A stretch of DNA of 64,000 bases, taken from the NCBI GenBank assembly GCA_964036155.1, contig OZ038423.1, positions 9,067,249-9,131,248 on the forward strand, in the 5' to 3' direction. The position numbers and the translations under genes were made by a program. Numbering within the stretch: the first letter of the stretch is position 1; each line of letters starts with the position of its first letter. This DNA comes from Diploscapter coronatus (taxonomy: Eukaryota; Nematoda; Chromadorea; Rhabditida; Rhabditidae). Below, one piece after another: positions 36,978 to 51,743 of this stretch. The notes below the pieces were generated by a model. That model saw nothing but the letters and a program-made list of their open reading frames with translations. It was not told the origin of the DNA and made no database searches.

Positions 36978-38674
36978 ATGGAGAATGAGTTGACGAGCAA
37001 GGTCAAGACTAGTGAGGAAAGGGTCGAGCTGGAAGAATTTATGCCGAAGGATATGATGGTTAAACTATTTTAGGGAATTAGTTTTTTTCTAAATTTTTAG
37101 AAGATGCAAAACTTCCCAGAGAATTTGATCGATGTAAGACCCAAGAGTTCAACGCCAAAAGATCCGCCAATCAAAGACCACATCGGAAATTATTTCGTAT
37201 GCTTCAGAACATCATATGAAATCATTCTAGGCTATAATTTGCAGAATCTCAGTTCATCATATTCATCAAAAGGCTATTCCCTCACGCCCGTAGGATCGCC
37301 ACGTAGTGATGGGGTGAAAATCTGGCGCGTGAAATTGGGCCGCGAAAAGAAAGCACGATTGAATCAAATAAGACCTAGTAGTGCTGGGACTTCACTTGAA
37401 AATCATCCCGCCAAGCCTAAAAGTTTGAATTTTCTAAAATCTTCCAAACGAATATATAAATTTAGTCCAATTGCCAGATGGAACCATCGAGTGTCCATTT
37501 TCGATACACGGATGCCACAAGACCGGAAGTGAAAAGGATGTCAAACTGCACATGAGGGATGATAGGTAATTTTCAAGCAAGTTTCACTGAATTTTAACAG
37601 ATTAGAACTCTACATTTGGTACTACTCTGCAAAGCTATGAAACTCCTCTACCTACGGCGAAATCAGCTATGCACAGGCATAGGACTTTGTTTTAATTTTT
37701 ATAAGCCACAAATTTTCAGAACAACTTAACTTTCTCCTCGAACTAGACGCCGACCTGGCTCGAACAATGGCAATTGTCGAACGATTCAGGCAGTTTCTCA
37801 CAAGTTTCCTTTAAAATATTCAAGCTTTTAGCTCGCAATACATCTTCTGGATTCCGAATATCAAGAATGCGATCGTGGAAGCGAAGAATGGAAGAAACAG
37901 AACTATTTACAGGTCAGTAAATTGAGGTAAAAATCGTTCGCAATTTTACTACTTTAGTCCAATTTCGCAATCCCATCGCCATGGGTACAACATGGCTCTG
38001 TGCGTGGCGCCATTTGGAGATTCAGAAGGCAAGAAATTTTAAAAGAAAAAATGAAATGAATCGAAAATTTAGCAATCCGTGAATATTTATCGGTGTTCAT
38101 CTCGATTTGTGAAGGTGAATTTGACCCGATCCTGGAATGGCCTTATCGCTACCCAATCACTTTCACACTTATCAATCAGTTCGAAGAGCAACAACCCTGT
38201 ACAAATTTGAAAATGAGGAAAATCACGAATGAAAAATTTAGTCGTCAAAACTTTCGAGCCGAATATAGTTCCTGAAAATGAGGTATTCTTCCGCAGGCCA
38301 GAAGGCGCCAGAAATCCAATGTTCGGAATTCAAGTGAGGTCATGATCAATGATAAGTGAACGATCGCTTTTTAGATGTATTGTCCGCTAACTGAACTCAC
38401 CGAATACGTTATCAAAGGAGACCTTTATATCAGAGTTGACGTGGATTTGAGTACGATGAAGGAAAGGAAGGTGAAAGAAGTGCATATCTCTCAATGCCAA
38501 GGAAGGAAAGTCCTAGCTGATAAGTCTGATGAGAATGAGATCAAAGAAGTCAACGATGAGAGCGAGGGTAAATCAGAGATAGAGCAGAAGGAGATGGACC
38601 CATTGCCAGAAGAAGATACGCCGATCTTCATGTCAAACAAAACTGACGAAGAACCTGAGCCTGTCAATATTTGA
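36978..38674 (+). CDS. trf-1: TRAF-like adaptor: TRAF zinc finger plus MATH/TRAF-C domain, no RING
   Basis: Nine exons: 36978-37058, 37101-37377, 37466-37565, 37706-37792, 37832-37912, 37958-38028, 38073-38198, 38242-38333 and 38375-38674 (404 aa). Residues 1-119 are hydrophilic and unlike a RING. A TRAF-type zinc finger follows (ECPFSIHGCHKTG...LHMRDD; C129, C136, H148), then a short helix and the MATH domain from about residue 181 (YIFWIPNI, RHGYNMALCVAPFGDS, SVFISICEGEFDPILEWPYR, FRRPEGARNPMFGIQ). The tail is very acidic (about 70 residues rich in Glu/Asp/Lys). TRAF proteins link TNF/IL-1-type receptors to kinase cascades. The exon ending at 38028 uses an AAG|GCAAGA donor with no GT alternative. 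The symbol reflects the RING-less TRAF of C. elegans as I recall it; TRF-2 type is possible. Confidence 0.85.
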
Positions 38675-41319
38675 TATTTTTCTCAAGTTTATTAGAAAGG
38701 GTTATCTAGTCCATGTAAACTCACCATATTTTATGCTATCTCCTTTCTCTTACAGGTTGGCTTCACGATGCATGTTCAAAATCGCGAATGCAACATAATT
38801 GATCGATTGAAAACTAGAAAACCTCTAACTGTCTAAGCAAAGCACATCGCCTCTCTTCTCTCGAGTCATTGGTTATTCTCTTAAAAACTCTCGCCGACGT
38901 ATGGATTGATATGCGAACTTTCTCTCTTCCACTTGCTGTTACATCGTAAAACCTTTAAGACCCAAATAAAAATGTTTGAGACTCTTGGGCAAATGGGAAA
39001 ACCCACAGAAACAGACAGAATTCGAGAGAAGAAACAACACAACGGCCTATGACCTTTCAATCAAGTGCAACAACGTGTCTGATTATGATTCTCTCAACTC
39101 TCATCTTCCAGTTATCGCTTTCGGTTAATCGATAATTTATTAATTCTCACAATTCTTCTAAACCTTCTCAAATTTGAACATTTTGACCAGTACAAACCTT
39201 GATAGATTATTAGCCGAACGAAAATTTTTTTAGAGAAAGCCCCAAAAATATTTTTAAACAGTTTAAGTCTACCTAAGGTAACTAGAAAAAGTTTAGTTGA
39301 AAATTTTGACTTAAAAAGGAGTGTATGAAAAACCAGGCTTAACCCTTGCCTACGTTTGGATTAGAATGTGAAAATGTGATGAGATGGAGTTTTGACTTCG
39401 GTTCTAACTCCGTATTTTTAAAGTTTAAATCCCGTCTTTTACCTCGCGACCAAACTTCCTCTCAAGTCTAGACCGTCTGTCGAAACCTTTCGTTGATCAA
39501 AGGTTGGAATTATCCCTAGTTACACTAGAGTCCCAGTAAACCATGGCATGAGGAGGAGCTTGAAATTCCAGCCGATGAGTTCATTGTAAACATTCAAGAC
39601 AACAAAACTCCTCGATATTCTTTGATCGTCACACAACGTGCTATCTCGTGTTTTCTCAATTTTTTCAAACTCACCCTAAGCGCGTTTCGCCTTCGTCAAA
39701 TCCCATTATCTATCATCCTCCGTCCGCCTCTTTTTCCTCTTCATCTGAGTTATCTTTCGGCAATTTCTGCCTCTTTATCTCGTTCTCATCAATCCTTCCC
39801 TCTGGCTACTTCTGCTGCCTTCAGAATCAATGCTTTGTGTGCATCCCGAGCATCCAAAGCGTGCACTTTTGCGCTTCTTTGTGCTTCCCCATTCATTTCT
39901 CTCCAATCGCAATTCTGCAGCTGCCGATATGAGATTTTTATAGCACAACTATGCACATCTCTTATCACTAAACATTTTAAAGAAGTTTCCCATCATCGTC
40001 CTTTCCTAATCAATGGCTGTAATCATTAGCTAAAATTTCGATCCTTGAAGCAGACTAGAGAGATAGTGCTTGTCCGAAGCTCTTGGTACAACTCGAACCT
40101 CAGGGTCGTTTTGTCTTTCCGTCGTAATATGTGAGAATCATTAATTTATCCGAGAATTTCAGGGTAAACCTAACCTAACTCTGACAACTTTGAAGAGTCG
40201 ATTTTCGAAAATCAGACCCCGAAATGCCAGCCGGAATCGGAGTTCCGGCGATGCGGAAAATGACGTATTTTGTTCCTAAAGACCAAGGTAAGGTTAGATT
40301 TTGTGGATTAGAATGCCCGGGACATGGGAGTTCCGAATAATGAGTCTTCAATTTCGATTTAAAATTTTCCAAATTTGAAACTTCCAACATCTCCGTTGTG
40401 AAATTTTTAACATAAACTACGTTTACAAAGCATCTGGTCTTCAATTTACTATGTACAAGTTATCGGCAAAAGTTCCCTAAAATTACAAATCGATGACAGG
40501 TTCATGAGCGGGAAATCAGAGACTGTTTATTTTTACTTCAAAATAGCGTAAGGTTAAGTTAGACTACGCGACTCGGGTATTTATCGTATTTACCCTATGA
40601 CAAACCCCCTTTCATAACATTTCCGACACTCAGTAATAAACCTAGCGATTCCATTATCAAAGTTCCCTTCAGTTAGTTTCCGATTGAGCTCATTTTCATC
40701 GTTTTGCCCTCAAAATTTTACATTTTCGGTTCAAAACAGCTTTTTTCTATTTGGACGCACCAATTGTTCGAGTTTTGCGTGGCAAAAGTTCCTTTTATCC
40801 TTATCTTATCCATGAATTGCATCATGATAATCTAGCGAAAAACCGCGGAAGTGATAATAAAAATCAAATGAAAAAGCGGACGAAAAACACGAAAATAATA
40901 ATGTAGTGGTTGTTTACGAACGCAAACGCAATACACTTTGCTCTATCGACTATCGATTTTTTTTGTTAGGTTTGTTCTTCCCGGTTGTTTTGAATTATCC
41001 TGGCCGGTTTATTGTTCCTAACCTCCATCATTTATTAAGAGGTCATCTCCGTGCCTGTGCATCGCGTTTGCATCGCTCTACCGGCCTCTTTCCATTAAAT
41101 CTATCAAATCAATAGGTTCGGGTGGGAATTCTCAATTCGCCCCGTTCTCCACTCGTTCTGTTGAATGTTTTCCGCTGCTTGACCCAATCATCACAGTCGA
41201 TTCGTTTCCTTTTCATATCTAATATCTAATCACCTTTATCACGATTTATCGCATTTATTCGATTTTTACCACATTTTATTGTACTTCCAATCTAGCCATA
41301 ATCAGCGGAAAGCTGCAAC
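38675..41319. other. 2.6-kb intergenic region, no gene seen
   Basis: No convincing exon on either strand. A frame at 39622-40029 (+) is Ser/Phe/Ile-rich and arises from pyrimidine-rich DNA. A small perfect hairpin (GCCGGAA...TTCCGGC) sits at 40230-40249 and several CCTAACC/GGTTAGG-type words occur around 40160-40560. The final part presumably contains the PFKFB promoter. Confidence 0.55.
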
Positions 41320-44934
<3,615 letters not shown>

Positions 44935-45508
44935 AATCAAAGTTGAGAAACCACGGATAAAAAGTGCTAGAAATAACGAGTGATGCTGACTGAATTTCGC
45001 GGTATTTTTTTTAAAGAAAATAGTTTATTTTTATTTCTATTCGGAGATTTTTACCTAGAAATACGTGAATTCTCGTCACTTTTCTTCTAAATTTGTCAAA
45101 TTTGTAGATTACTAGAAATTTAAAATGCATTTTGACTTTTAGACTTTTCAAATTCCCTAATACCTTCAATTTTCATTGATGCTCAAGTAACTTGTTCATA
45201 TTTATTACGCATACACACATTTTTGACATACGTTTTAGTATTACGATACTTTGAAGGCTTCGAATTTTCCAGAGATTCTAATTTTATCAGTTTGTAGCTC
45301 AAGCTTCATAGTGATATAGAGATTCAAGATTTTCTATTTTCCATTTGGTGCCTTATTCGAAAACGTGATTTGATTTAACCTGGTAGAGATTTTTTAATGA
45401 AAATAAATTTTTATCCGATTCTTTATAATTTTGAAAAGTACCGTTTTTCGGTAGGAATATCCTTTGTGGAGTGGTTTCGAGTTTAGTTGATTTGTTTCGA
45501 ATTTCAGA
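44935..45508. other. Region between PFKFB and myotubularin genes
   Basis: 574 bp of AT-rich DNA with no coding signal. It ends with TTTCAG one base before the myotubularin ATG, a spliced-leader acceptor candidate. The spacing is somewhat long for a classic operon (about 100 bp) but still compatible. Confidence 0.5.
45501..45507 (+). promoter_or_regulatory. Candidate trans-splice acceptor of the myotubularin gene
   Basis: ATTTCAG ends one base before the start codon ATG at 45509. With no room for a 5' UTR, a spliced leader most likely supplies the mRNA 5' end. Confidence 0.55.
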
Positions 45509-48500
45509 ATGAGTCGAAGCAGCTCGCCGAGCACGAAGGAATTCATCTGGCAGTTGCCTGGGGAAGAACTCATTGTTACTGGTAACTTTCTCTTCAAACT
45601 TTTCTTATTTTTAATTTGTCTAGAAAATTTGAAGCGAATACACTATTTCCTGAAGAAATACAGGATGGTCGTGTTTTTTGTGTCATAGAAAATTAAGCGT
45701 TCAGCCTCATCACATTTTTGCTAATTTATTTTGGTGATGAGTTAATCAGAAAGCAGGATAGATGAAAATTTGGATATGTTGTAATTTTCAGACCGTAACA
45801 TCGTCTACATTTCCCCGATTGGAAAAATCCCCGGCAAAGTGATCATCACGCGATATCGACTCCGATTCGAAGCAAAAGACTCCCAATCTAGGGTAATTTT
45901 TTAGATTCAAATTTGTTTGCAATATTTATTTGCAGGGTAACTGCAACTTCGACATCCCGTTGGGTTTCATCTACAAAGTCGAGAAAATAGGTCATTCGAC
46001 TGTGACGAGGGGCGAATCCAATTACGGACTCATTGTGCATTGCAAGGTTGCAACTGCTTTTTTTCATTTTACACTATCCAATAATTTTATTTTTAACAAG
46101 TTTTTTCTCGCCTAAGATATCTAAATTTCCTAGCAAAAATGTAAAAATCCCTTTTGTTGATCTTTTTAACATTTTAGGACGTTCAATACATTCGATTCGC
46201 TGCGAATCAGGCCACGCACAGTCGACGTCCGTTGGTTGAAGCCCTCCTCAAATATGCATTCCCACTCTCGAACAAATTGGTGAGAAATTTCTAAGATTAA
46301 TTTATTTAGTGGTTTTTGAAGCCAACTATTAAATTATCAAAATGAAAAGATTATGAAATTTTTTAATGAACTTCATTCGTTTTTCTTTATATATTTTTAC
46401 ACCATAAGGATTCTAATTTGACTTTTTTTAGCCATTCTACGCTGTTCTCTACGCTAAGGAATGCCAAAGACCTACGATAAACGGCTGGACGATTTACGAG
46501 CCGAAGAAGGAGTTCGCTCGGCAGGGAGTGCCCAACGAGTTGTGGCAGTACACCGACATCAATGCCACTTACAACTTTGCTGATACTTATCCCAGAGTGG
46601 TTCGTTTTTTCAGAAAATTTACTAGAAATTCAAGAGCTTAACAAAAGTCCTGCGAAATGATCGTTCTCAAGTTCTGCCCTAAATATCTTTTCCTTCATGA
46701 TAACTTGTACATTCCTTTTAAAGATATGAAAATACGTCATGGTCCTTGTAGTTTTTACATCTTTTCAAGAAAACATGTGATAGAAAAAAGCGAGTAATGA
46801 CAAAGTGTCCATTTTAGAAGGTCAAATTTTCAGTTGATGGTGCCGAAAGCAGCCGCTCTGCGCAGTCATTCGCACCTGCGTCTGGTCGGGGAGCACAGAA
46901 GCAGACAGCGCATTCCCGTGTTGAGTTGGATCCATCCCCACACTCAGGCAACCATCACCAGGAGCTCACAACCTATGGCTGGGATCATGACCAAAAAGAG
47001 CAATGACGATGAAATGTATGCTTTTCCCTTATCTCTTTCTAAATTATTATTATTTTTTTAATTTTTATCCTTGCCTAAATTAATTTACTACTTTTTAAAG
47101 ATATTTGTCATAATTTTATTGATTTTTTAATTTGACAGAATTGTTTTTTCTCCTTTCTCTAAAGTGAATTTTATTTTAGGTACCTTCGAGACATCGTGGA
47201 TGCGAACGCAAACGCCCACCAACTGCTGATTTTCGATGCGAGGCCAATGATGAATGCAAAGGTTCAAAAACTTGCCTAAAATTAAAAAAAGAATACATAT
47301 ATAAATTTCCAGGTAAACCGAGCAAAGGGAGGCGGTTTCGAAGAGAACTATGACCAGTGTGCTCTGCAATTCCTCAACATCCACAACATTCACGTCGTTA
47401 GGGAGTCGTAAGCGTTTTTGTTATTTTGTCAAGCTGCTAAATCAGTAATAGTTCTAATTCTCATGTAATCTTTTACTTGTTCTTTAATTCTTTCTTTTTC
47501 TGTTTAAAATTCCACAAAAATCTCACTTTCTCTTTAGAAAGATGATAATTTTAGCCTTCGAAAACTGCGAGAAGCGATTTACCCTCGAGTGGACGAGAAG
47601 AATTACTGGAGGATGGTGGACGAGTCCAAATGGCTCAATCACATTCAGGTTTAATTTTGCAATTTTTGCAAGAAAGATTTTTTTTTCATTTTAGAGCATT
47701 ATGGAAGGCGCGTCTCAGATTGCTCACGATGTGGAACAGAAGAAGTGTTCGGTGCTGGTGCATTGCAGCGATGGATGGGATAGGACGGCACAGGTGAAAT
47801 TTAGATTATTTTTATGGTTTTTTTTCTTATATATTTCTTACTCTTTCAAATTTACATTTTTTCATAATCGAATGCAGAAGATGAACCCTTTTCCTCGTTG
47901 TGTTAGAATTAGTAGAATCTATAATCTATCTTTCACCAAAACTCCGATAATTATTCTTTAATTCATATTTTCAGCTAACTTCATTGGCCATGCTCCAACT
48001 CGATCCCTACTACCGAACGATTGAAGGCTTTGCGGTGCTGATCGAAAAGGAATGGTGCAGTTTCGGACACAAGTTCTCCCAGAGAATCGGTAGAAATTTT
48101 GAATTTTATGCAAATTGACGGGATTTTCCTAGGTCACGGCGAAGACAAGCCTGGAGATAGCGAGCGATCGCCCGTCTTCCTGCAGTTCATCGACTGCGTC
48201 TGGCAGATCATGAAATTGGTAGGGCGAATTTTAAAAATTTCTAGTCTTCATTCTTTTTAAAAACTGGCAATTGACCACTTAAAAAGAGCAGGGAACTACG
48301 TTTTAATGCGTTTGTATTATTTTTATCTTCAGTACGGTCACTACTTCGAGTTTACTTCGACCCTTCTGATCGAAATTCTGGACGAGTTGTACGCCTGTCG
48401 ATTCGGTACTTTTCTCTACAACTCTGAAAAGCAGAGGATCGTTGAAAATGTATGGTTTTTCCTAGGTTTGAATTGAGTTTTCATAGTGAAGGTGACGAAA

Positions 48501-49072
48501 TAATCTTAAATTTTTACTTTCTGCTTATTTTGTTTCGTTTTGTAAACCCAAACTCATGTTTGCCAAATTTGTTTTCTTCAGAGATGTCACGAAACGACGA
48601 TTTCTCTGTGGTCCTACATTCTGGAAAACCGCACCAAATACCTCAATCCGCTCTATAGAAGCCAAGGTTAGGAACTTTCGACAAACTACTCAAATCTCTG
48701 ACACTAAATTTCACTAGAACCTATCGAATTTTGCAAATTTTTTTTCCAAACTCAGCTATTTTTCTCGTTTTCAGAAGCTTCTGTGGTTATTCTGATGACC
48801 CCATCAATCAGGCATCTGCACGTCTGGAACGAATACTATGGAAGGCACAATCCGTCGGTTCTCGCTCCGGGATCGGAGGTCATTCTTTGTTAATTTAAAA
48901 ATAAAAGTCTTCATCTTTAAAAAAAAACTTCACTTTTAATTTCTTTATGTTTCAGATAGCAAAACGCTACTCGATTGAGCGTGCGATCGGAAAGAAAGCC
49001 CTGTTGAATGAGTTGATGGCGATCGAGCAAAACGCAGCTAAAAACAGACAGCCTGTCAACACGACTGTCTGA
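45509..49072 (+). CDS. mtm-1: Myotubularin phosphoinositide 3-phosphatase (MTM1/MTMR1/MTMR2 type)
   Basis: Sixteen exons: 45509-45581, 45792-45892, 45936-46046, 46178-46279, 46432-46599, 46834-47015, 47180-47261, 47313-47407, 47555-47648, 47695-47793, 47975-48089, 48133-48218, 48333-48449, 48582-48666, 48775-48878 and 48956-49072 (576 aa; human MTM1 is about 600). The N-terminal PH-GRAM domain spans about residues 10-125 ([20 protein letters not shown]). The phosphatase core follows, with active-site HCSDGWDRT (Cys 360) and conserved [23 protein letters not shown] and [13 protein letters not shown] blocks. The catalytic Cys, Asp and Arg are intact, so it should dephosphorylate PI3P and PI(3,5)P2 on endosomal membranes. 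The C-terminus ends NTTV, a class I PDZ-ligand pattern. It is downstream of PFKFB. Confidence 0.96.
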
Positions 49073-50190
49073 ACCAACTTGTATAAGTTCAAATTAAAAT
49101 ACCGTAATCAATTCTTTTATTTCTAATGAAAATTGTCAGGAAAGTTCGATATATTAGAAGCTATTCGAAATTTCGAGATCATCGAAAACTTCTAAAACAT
49201 GAAACAATTGTGTTTGAATGCAGCTGAATATTATGTCTTATGAAATTTGAGGATTACGGTATTTTTTCCAGATTTTTTCTTTTGGTAGTTCATACTTATT
49301 CCTATTTTCATACGAATTTCACATATACGGTGTTTGTTCTATGTCTTACAACTCTGGATCATTTCACTTCTATCACCTTTTCATTTACTTTTCTGTTACC
49401 GGAGCATTTTAGTACATCACTTTCATTCGAGTTTCTTCCACCCTGTATCATTTTCCTCCGTGTTTACTTTTTCTAACGAGCTATTTTGATTTTTTAAGAG
49501 CTATTTTCAAATTTTTATCGTAAAAATATGGTAAACCTGCCGAACTCTGTGATTTTTGTGGGGATTTATTTAGTCTGGTTTGTTTGGTGAAAATAGAAGT
49601 GAGGAAGAAATCAATGTTTTACATACTGCTCAGAGCTGAGACGAAGTTGAAATCTTAAAATTCGAAGTCGAAGTTGGCTCAAAAACCCTCGAAATTTCGA
49701 CTTTCGAAGTCGAAACCTCGTCTCAGCTCTGATACTGATACATGCGCTGCATAAAATTTCAATGCTTTTCGCCATGTTTCGAAAAATAGATGGAAGAATC
49801 TTTTGAAATCATAACGACATCTCATTTTATGAAGTAGATAGAAATCCTGTAAAAATGATGAAGTTCTCATCAAATCGTAAACTAATGTTGATGTAAATCT
49901 TGAAAGAAAATCGTCAAATTTTCGTATTTTGTTCATTTCCATTTCAAAGAATCGGTGTTTCTGAATCTCTAACATTTTACCAAAAATCTATTCGATTTTT
50001 TTCGTATTTATTTTAGGAAATTCTTTGCAATAACACAATATGACACAGCATAATAAAAACTTTCATGAGGATAATCGACTTTTGAAGCTGTAACGACGCT
50101 GACATTCCGCATTCGCGATATTTATCATGTACAATCTGGAAGTATTCAAAATTCGTATTTTTTCAGGTCATGGAAAGTTGAAGATGAAGA
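49073..50190. other. 1.1-kb intergenic region with one hairpin
   Basis: 3' flanks of the convergent myotubularin (+) and methyltransferase (-) genes. No coding sequence is supported. The only structured item is the inverted repeat at 49631-49731. Confidence 0.55.
49631..49731. repeat. 101-bp inverted repeat (hairpin)
   Basis: Arms begin CAGAGCTGAGACGA and end TCGTCTCAGCTCTG. Further complementary stretches inside (ATTCGAAGTCGAA with TTCGACTTTCGAAGT) extend the stem with bulges, leaving a small loop. It could be a miniature foldback element or a transcribed hairpin. Confidence 0.7.
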
Positions 50191-51584
50191 TCATATGAGG
50201 TTCCACATCAAGCTATAACAAGATTCACACACGAAAGGAAGAATGATGAAAAATACTCCTTCAAAAAATAGCCAAAGTGAAGAGTGCCTGACATGCCCTA
50301 TAATAGTTTCAGCATTTACGAAAGCCCACTGCTTTTCTTTCAAGGCTTTCATGAAAAACTTGTAAAACAATAGCATTTGGTCTTCATTAGGTCGGTGGAT
50401 CTCTATGTTCATCTAAAATAGTAATTTTCAATTAAGAACTAAAATCACGTTTACCTGACAAATAGCGATTTTATTCTGGGTCAATCTCCCATCGGCTAGG
50501 AAATACTCGAGCATTTGATATTCAGCATGCTCGATATCGACCAACAATTGGTCAATCAACAGATTTTCATGATTTAGTGGAGTATCTCTGACAAACATAT
50601 CGAAAACGATATAATATCGAGGATCTTTATCTCTAGATGACGATAAATATCTAAGCAAAATTCCAAATTTTTGAATTGAAAAACTACTTACTACCTTTCA
50701 AAATATACGATCGCATAGTGCCATTCTTATGTCCCACTGCGTATGGGTAGAATTTACCGACCTAAATTATTGATTGACAACCTAAAATCTTCGTAACATC
50801 CTAATAAAATATGAAAACGACAAATTTATGACATTATTCTAAGGTATTTATGGACTATTTGGTGCCACAAAATTTTCCTACAAATAATTTTCAAAATAGA
50901 TAGTTTCAAATCTCACATCTGAAAACAGTTCATCATTCGTCTCTTTCACCGGATCAGCCCCGATAAATCGGCAATTTGGCATCGACTTTTTCATGCCCAA
51001 TTCCGTTTCCACGTCCTTCCCAATTCCTAGCGATACTATTGTGCAGGATGATAGCTGATTTTTATCAATCATTTGGAGGAAAAAGGTAGTTCATACATTT
51101 TCCACCGGCATAATGTGATATTTATTCTCATCGGTATTTGGGAAAATATTGATTTTGAGATATTTCGATGGGGTACATAAATTCACAGCTTCGGGAAATA
51201 AGTCCCAGACCTAAATGAAAATATATTTTGAAAAAATCATGTAAAGTACGGATTTAGGATCTCTCAATCCAGCGTATTTACCGTTCAAACAAGCCCAGTT
51301 TCCTTCGAAGGGGTCATGGCCTTCTGTAATGAAATACAAGTCATGACATGATTAATCTACTCAGTTTTAAGCCGAGGTCTCAAAGTAAAAACTATTATTT
51401 TATTCACTTTATTTTCTTTTGAATTAAATGTGCTATAAATGTATCACATACCAGGCAATTTATATTCTGTAGCTTTATTCGATGAAATCCATATTAGACA
51501 AATGAAAAATACAGACGAAAATAATCCGAAATACAGAAATCGTCGTCTCGGAAAATATTCAAGATAAAAATATCGAACGGTCAT
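50191..51584 (-). CDS. FkbM-like methyltransferase-domain protein, type II membrane anchored
   Basis: Exons on the minus strand: 51584-51452, 51323-51250, 51210-51097, 51054-50917, 50761-50688, 50650-50455 and 50412-50191 (316 aa, phases agree). Residues about 16-36 (RFLYFGLFSSVFFICLIWIS) form a signal anchor, placing the catalytic part in the secretory lumen. The domain shows a SAM-binding-type motif (CTIVSLGIGKDVETE), GADPVKETNDELF, HKNGTMRSYI and the D-x-E segment LLVDIEHAEYQMLEYF, followed by ICQMNIEIHRP. This matches the expanded nematode family with Methyltransf_21/FkbM-like folds; substrates are unknown. The C-terminal end (FFEGVFFIILPFVCESC) looks atypical. It starts 159 bp after the upstream gene on the same strand, compatible with an operon. 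Confidence 0.82.
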
Positions 51585-51743
51585 TTATTTTCTTCGATTC
51601 GTCAAATGAAATCGAATCGTATAAAATAGAAATAGAACAACCCAAATAAGCGAAAATAGATTTTATCGTAGATGGAGAATTAATACAAGTTATGGATTCA
51701 AATTTATGAATAACTAATACGATTAAAATATGCTAAAATAAGG

